From Chloroflexia bacterium (GTDB lineage Bacteria; Chloroflexota; Chloroflexia; Thermomicrobiales; UBA6265), in NCBI GenBank assembly GCA_013698285.1, contig JACCVE010000203.1, positions 1 to 7,970 on the forward strand: 7,970 nt of DNA. Reading direction: 5' to 3'. Numbering within the stretch: the first letter of the stretch is position 1; each line of letters starts with the position of its first letter. The notes under the pieces are model-generated. The model did no database searches. It was not told the DNA's origin and saw only the letters and a program-made list of their open reading frames with translations. This document shows positions 5,253 to 7,970 of the stretch, piece after piece. The position numbers and the translations under genes are program-made.

Positions 5253-6671
5253 ATGGGCAAGGGCAAGAAGGCGAAGGACAAGTCCAAAGATAAGGTCGTC
5301 GCGGCCCCAGAGCCCGATCGAAACGGTCAATCCCCGGACGGGGCCATGGGGGTCGCGGCCGTGCCAGACAGGGGGGCGGACGTGGTCGCCGCATCCGGTC
5401 CAGGAGCCAGTCTGGCGTCGGCGCCGCACCCGGGTGATGACCCGGGCACGACCCCGGCGATGGACTGGTTCATCGCGCCGGAGGAGTACGCGGCGCGGGT
5501 GATCCGCGTCCGGGCCGAGCTGGTCCAGCGGGAACTCGACGCCCTGGTGCTGTTCCACCCGATCCGAATGGCCTATGTCTGCGGCTTTCACCACCTCAGC
5601 ACCGAGCGGCCGATGGCGATCGTCGTCCCGCTCGACGCCGGGGCGGGCCTCGGGGCCTTGGTGCCCCACCTGGAACAGGAGCACATCGCCGCCGCTCATG
5701 GCGTGTCGCGGGTCAAGGTCTACCCGGAGTACCCGACGGGAGGGACCAAGCACCCGATGCTGCACCTGGCCGACCTGCTGGCCGAGATGGGACTAGCCCG
5801 GCGGACGGCCCGGATCGGCTATGACTCCGACGGCTACCTCGACATCAACGGCTACGACGGCCCGACCCTATCGTCGGTCGTGATGGACGGGACCGAGACC
5901 GTCCCCGCCCGCGACCTGATCGACCGGATGCGGGCCGTCAAGAGCGCCGCCGAACTGCGGCTGATTCGCCAGAGCTGCCAGTGGGGCAACTTGGCCCATC
6001 GCCTCATGCACGAGAATCTGGAACTGGGCCGGACCGAGATGGACATCTCGCTGGAGGCCAGCACCGAGGCCAGCCGGATGATGATCGCCACCCTCGGGCC
6101 GACCTACCGGCCCCTCTCGATGGGGTGGGGGATGCCCGCCCTGGCGATGTTCCACGCCGGCGCCAATACCTCCCTGCCCCACGGCCTCTCCAACGCCACC
6201 GGCCTGCGTCCCGGCGACATCCTGGTGACCGGGGCGGGGGCGGATGTCGGCGGCTATCAGTCCGAGTTGGAGCGAACCATGGTGATGGGGGAGCCCACGC
6301 CGGAGTTCGTCCGCCACTACGACCTGATGATGCGGCTCCAGCAGGCCGGATTCGACGCCCTCCGGCCCGGCAGGACGCTGGCCGACGCCGAGTCGGACGT
6401 CTCGGCCGCCTTCGTCGAGTTGGGCGTGCCCGAGATGCAGCGGCACCACACCGGCCACGGGATCGGGTTGGAGGGTCACGAGGCCCCGTTCATCGACAAG
6501 GGCGACCCGACCCCGATCGTGGAGGGGATGGTCCTCTCGGTCGAACCCGGTCTCTATGTCCCCGGCCTCGGCGGGTTCCGCCACTCCGACACCGTCGTCG
6601 TCACCGCCGGCGGCGTCGAGCGCCTGACGTACTACCCGCGCGACCTGGACGCGATGATCGTCCCGATCTAA
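5253..6671 (+). CDS. Creatinase-like M24 'pita-bread' hydrolase with a degenerate metal site
   Basis: The product is 472 aa. Residues 1-14 are Lys-rich and 15-69 form a low-complexity Ala/Pro/Gly tail. Residues about 75-225 are a creatinase N-terminal domain and about 232-455 a peptidase M24 domain. Canonical M24 ligands are Asp, Asp, His, Glu, Glu. Here they read G327 (in GDILVTGAGA), E338 (in SELERT), H402 (GHGIGLEGHE), E431 (VEPG) and S445 (GGFRHSD), so three of five are lost. Against Pseudomonas putida creatinase (recalled from memory), H310 falls on catalytic His232, E340 on Glu262, E431 on Glu358 and R119 on the substrate-binding Arg64. The C-terminus is also creatinase-like. A metal-independent amidinohydrolase or amidohydrolase is therefore more likely than a Xaa-Pro peptidase, although annotation pipelines will probably name it the latter. 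The ATG at 5253 has AGGAG (5240-5244) 8 bases upstream; an internal ATG at 5460 lacks one. It lies 132 bases after the permease gene in the same direction, and presumably acts on the imported solute in the cytoplasm. Confidence 0.88.
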   Translation: MGKGKKAKDKSKDKVVAAPEPDRNGQSPDGAMGVAAVPDRGADVVAASGPGASLASAPHPGDDPGTTPAMDWFIAPEEYAARVIRVRAELVQRELDALVLFHPIRMAYVCGFHHLSTERPMAIVVPLDAGAGLGALVPHLEQEHIAAAHGVSRVKVYPEYPTGGTKHPMLHLADLLAEMGLARRTARIGYDSDGYLDINGYDGPTLSSVVMDGTETVPARDLIDRMRAVKSAAELRLIRQSCQWGNLAHRLMHENLELGRTEMDISLEASTEASRMMIATLGPTYRPLSMGWGMPALAMFHAGANTSLPHGLSNATGLRPGDILVTGAGADVGGYQSELERTMVMGEPTPEFVRHYDLMMRLQQAGFDALRPGRTLADAESDVSAAFVELGVPEMQRHHTGHGIGLEGHEAPFIDKGDPTPIVEGMVLSVEPGLYVPGLGGFRHSDTVVVTAGGVERLTYYPRDLDAMIVPI

Positions 6672-6702
6672 TGCCTCGGAGGCTGTACGGGCAGGGCGAG
6701 AT

Positions 6703-6721
6703 GGCGCGCGACGATCGCGCC
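6703..6721. terminator. Possible bidirectional terminator hairpin between convergent genes
   Basis: GGCGCG (6703-6708) pairs exactly with CGCGCC (6716-6721) around a 7-base loop. It sits in the 64-base gap between the stop of the hydrolase gene and the stop of the convergent anti-sigma gene, the only place where both transcripts could end. The stem is short and no T-tract follows on either strand. Confidence 0.3.
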
Positions 6722-6735
6722 CGCCGTCGTCGTGA

Positions 6736-7602
6736 CTAGGCGGGGGCGGTCGGGACCGGACCACCGAGCCAGCCGCCGAGGGTCAACGACCCGCTCGGCT
6801 CGGTGACGCCAGGTGGCTCCGCCGTCACCGCGATCGAAACATAGTCGGCGAACGTGCCAGGTGCGGTCAGGGACACTACGGCGTCACTCCCCGTGCCGGC
6901 GGTGAAGCGACTGCCGACAACGCGATCGTCATCGGCCGTGAAGAGCCAGACTTGGAACTCCTGCCCCTCTGCCAGGGGTGGCAGGTCATTGGCGACCAGG
7001 AGGGCGGTGTCGGAGCCGGGGTCGGCATAGAGTAGCCCAGACGTGCCGGTCGGGCTCTGGGTGTCGCCGAGGGCAGAGACGACCGCCCCGTCGCCGACGA
7101 GTCCCGCGATCGACTCCTCGTCCCTGACCCGGTCCAAGTCGCGCTGGAGCCGCAGGTTCCACCCGGCCAGTCCTACGACCAGGGCGAACACCGCGGCCAC
7201 CAGGCCGAGGCGTCCCGGCGTCCACCGTTGCCGGTCCCGGGCGGCGGCAGCGAAGGCGGTCACCGGGAACACCTCCACGGGCGCGACGGGACGGGCGGCC
7301 GCCGTGGCCGGGGAGGACGCCACCGACGGTGTGCCGAGCGGGGCCGGGAGCGCCTCGCGTCGGGGGAGTCGCTCGAGCAGGGCGAGTTTGACGGCTGGCC
7401 TCGGGGACGCCATCGCCAGCATCCCGCTGACGACCAGGACGTTGTCCAGGGCAGCCTGACAGGCCGCACACCCATCGAGGTGCGCCTCGATGGTCGCCAT
7501 CTCGCCATCGTCGAGGGCGCCGATGGCGTAGTCCGGCAACATCTCCTCAATATTCGGATGGAGCGGTCGTCGCTCGTCGTCCACGTCACTCCTGCCGTTC
7601 AC
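6736..7602 (-). CDS. Anti-sigma factor, zinc-finger/RskA type
   Basis: This 288-aa membrane protein is predicted to hold its partner ECF sigma factor inactive. Residues 10-65 are a cytoplasmic ZAS-type anti-sigma domain with the zinc motif H41-x3-C45-x2-C48 and a possible fourth ligand H15. About 65 residues of Ala/Pro-rich linker follow. A single membrane helix lies at 131-148, then a short charged coiled-coil-like stretch (150-163) and an extracytoplasmic RskA-type domain (about 168-282) with the typical EFQVWLF strand and LTAPG segment. Release would come from regulated proteolysis, as known for RskA, but no protease gene is in the window. The GTG start at 7602 has no clear ribosome site. 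The in-frame GTG at 7584 has AGGAG 4 bases upstream (7589-7593) and may be the true start. The gene lies directly downstream of the sigma gene, the usual order of such pairs. Confidence 0.88.
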   Translation of the reverse strand: MNGRSDVDDERRPLHPNIEEMLPDYAIGALDDGEMATIEAHLDGCAACQAALDNVLVVSGMLAMASPRPAVKLALLERLPRREALPAPLGTPSVASSPATAAARPVAPVEVFPVTAFAAAARDRQRWTPGRLGLVAAVFALVVGLAGWNLRLQRDLDRVRDEESIAGLVGDGAVVSALGDTQSPTGTSGLLYADPGSDTALLVANDLPPLAEGQEFQVWLFTADDDRVVGSRFTAGTGSDAVVSLTAPGTFADYVSIAVTAEPPGVTEPSGSLTLGGWLGGPVPTAPA

Positions 7603-7688
7603 GATTCGTTCGATGGTTCCGTCTATCGTCGAGCCCCCACTCCGGTGGGCGAGTGATCAGGCGTGGCACCTTGGTCTCCATCCCGGCA

Positions 7689-7970
7689 TTACGGGGCCCG
7701 TGCTCCTGGAGCGTCATCTTGGAGCACGTCGCGGAGCCGTCGCATGCCGAGCCGCATCCGCGACTTCACGGTGCCGAGCGGGGCACCCGTCTGGTCCGCG
7801 ATCTCCGGCTGGCTATAGCCTGCCGCGTAGAGGAGGAGGACCGAGCGCTGCTCGTCCGGCAGATCGTCGAGGGCGAGGTCCACCTCGGCCCGGCGGGCCG
7901 TCGCGAGGGCTTCCTCGGCCGGTCCGGGGCCCGGGTCGGGGAGCGACTCCAGCGTCTGATCAGTCCCGGC
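7689..7970 (-). CDS. ECF (sigma-70 family) RNA polymerase sigma factor, C-terminal part
   Basis: The frame is open from the window edge to a TAA at 7689-7691, giving the last 93 residues; the start and region 2 lie outside. Visible residues 1-29 are the Pro/Ala/Glu-rich linker between regions 2 and 4. Residues 30-83 are region 4, with LPDEQRSVLLLYAAGYSQPE, then the helix-turn-helix IADQTGAPLGTVKSRMRLG and an Arg-rich recognition-helix end, typical of ECF sigma factors that contact the -35 element. A GTG at 7883 could be mistaken for a start, but the homology and open frame run upstream through it. The anti-sigma gene begins 86 bases downstream in the same direction, so the two form a sigma/anti-sigma switch. 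The signal and regulon cannot be seen here. I found no convincing ECF-type (GGAAC...GTC) promoter in front of the neighbouring operon. Confidence 0.9.
   Translation of the reverse strand, partial: AGTDQTLESLPDPGPGPAEEALATARRAEVDLALDDLPDEQRSVLLLYAAGYSQPEIADQTGAPLGTVKSRMRLGMRRLRDVLQDDAPGARAP

Noticed and set aside
7699..7728. 8-bp inverted repeat (CGTGCTCC / GGAGCACG) near the end of the sigma gene
   Set aside because: It lies inside coding sequence before the stop and has a 14-base loop. It is not in a convincing place for a terminator and could be chance.
7689..7883. Reading the sigma gene as a complete 64-residue protein starting at the GTG at 7883
   Set aside because: The frame continues open to the window edge with linker-like sequence typical of ECF sigma factors, so this is the C-terminal part of a longer gene.

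Overview
This is high-GC bacterial DNA (clearly above 60 % G+C by eye) with no RNA genes, mobile elements or CRISPR. Several traits fit an actinobacterial or Chloroflexota/Thermomicrobia-like organism: strong AGGAGG-type ribosome sites, G/C-rich third codon positions, Ala/Pro/Ser-rich linkers in a secreted cupredoxin, and an ECF sigma/RskA-type anti-sigma pair. I favour Thermomicrobia, but this is an inference from protein style and not from a marker gene.

Layout. (1) Positions 1-908, minus strand: a secreted two-domain type-1 copper (cupredoxin) protein with two hairpins downstream of its stop. (2) Positions 909-1417: a divergent intergenic region of about 510 bp. It holds a good sigma-70-like promoter facing right, a possible extended -10 facing left, an 18-bp near-perfect palindrome, a shorter inverted repeat, and a stem-loop just before the first ribosome site of the rightward operon. 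(3) Positions 1418-6671, plus strand: an apparent operon of a Tat-exported dipeptide/oligopeptide-type solute-binding protein, two Dpp-type permeases and a creatinase/M24 'pita-bread' enzyme. No ATPase genes are present. A 15-bp stem-loop fills most of the gap between the binding-protein and first permease genes. (4) Positions 6736-7970, minus strand, convergent with the operon: an RskA-type zinc-finger anti-sigma factor and, upstream of it, the C-terminal part of an ECF sigma factor cut by the window edge.

Working model. The binding protein captures a small peptide or amide/guanidino compound outside the membrane, the two permeases import it (using ATPases encoded elsewhere), and the M24-family enzyme hydrolyses it in the cytoplasm. 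The most interesting point is that enzyme. Three of the five metal-ligand positions of M24 metallopeptidases are replaced, while positions corresponding to the catalytic His and Glu residues of creatinase are kept. It is therefore probably a metal-independent amidinohydrolase or amidohydrolase and not a proline peptidase, and the operon may be an uptake-and-cleavage system for a non-peptide nitrogen compound.
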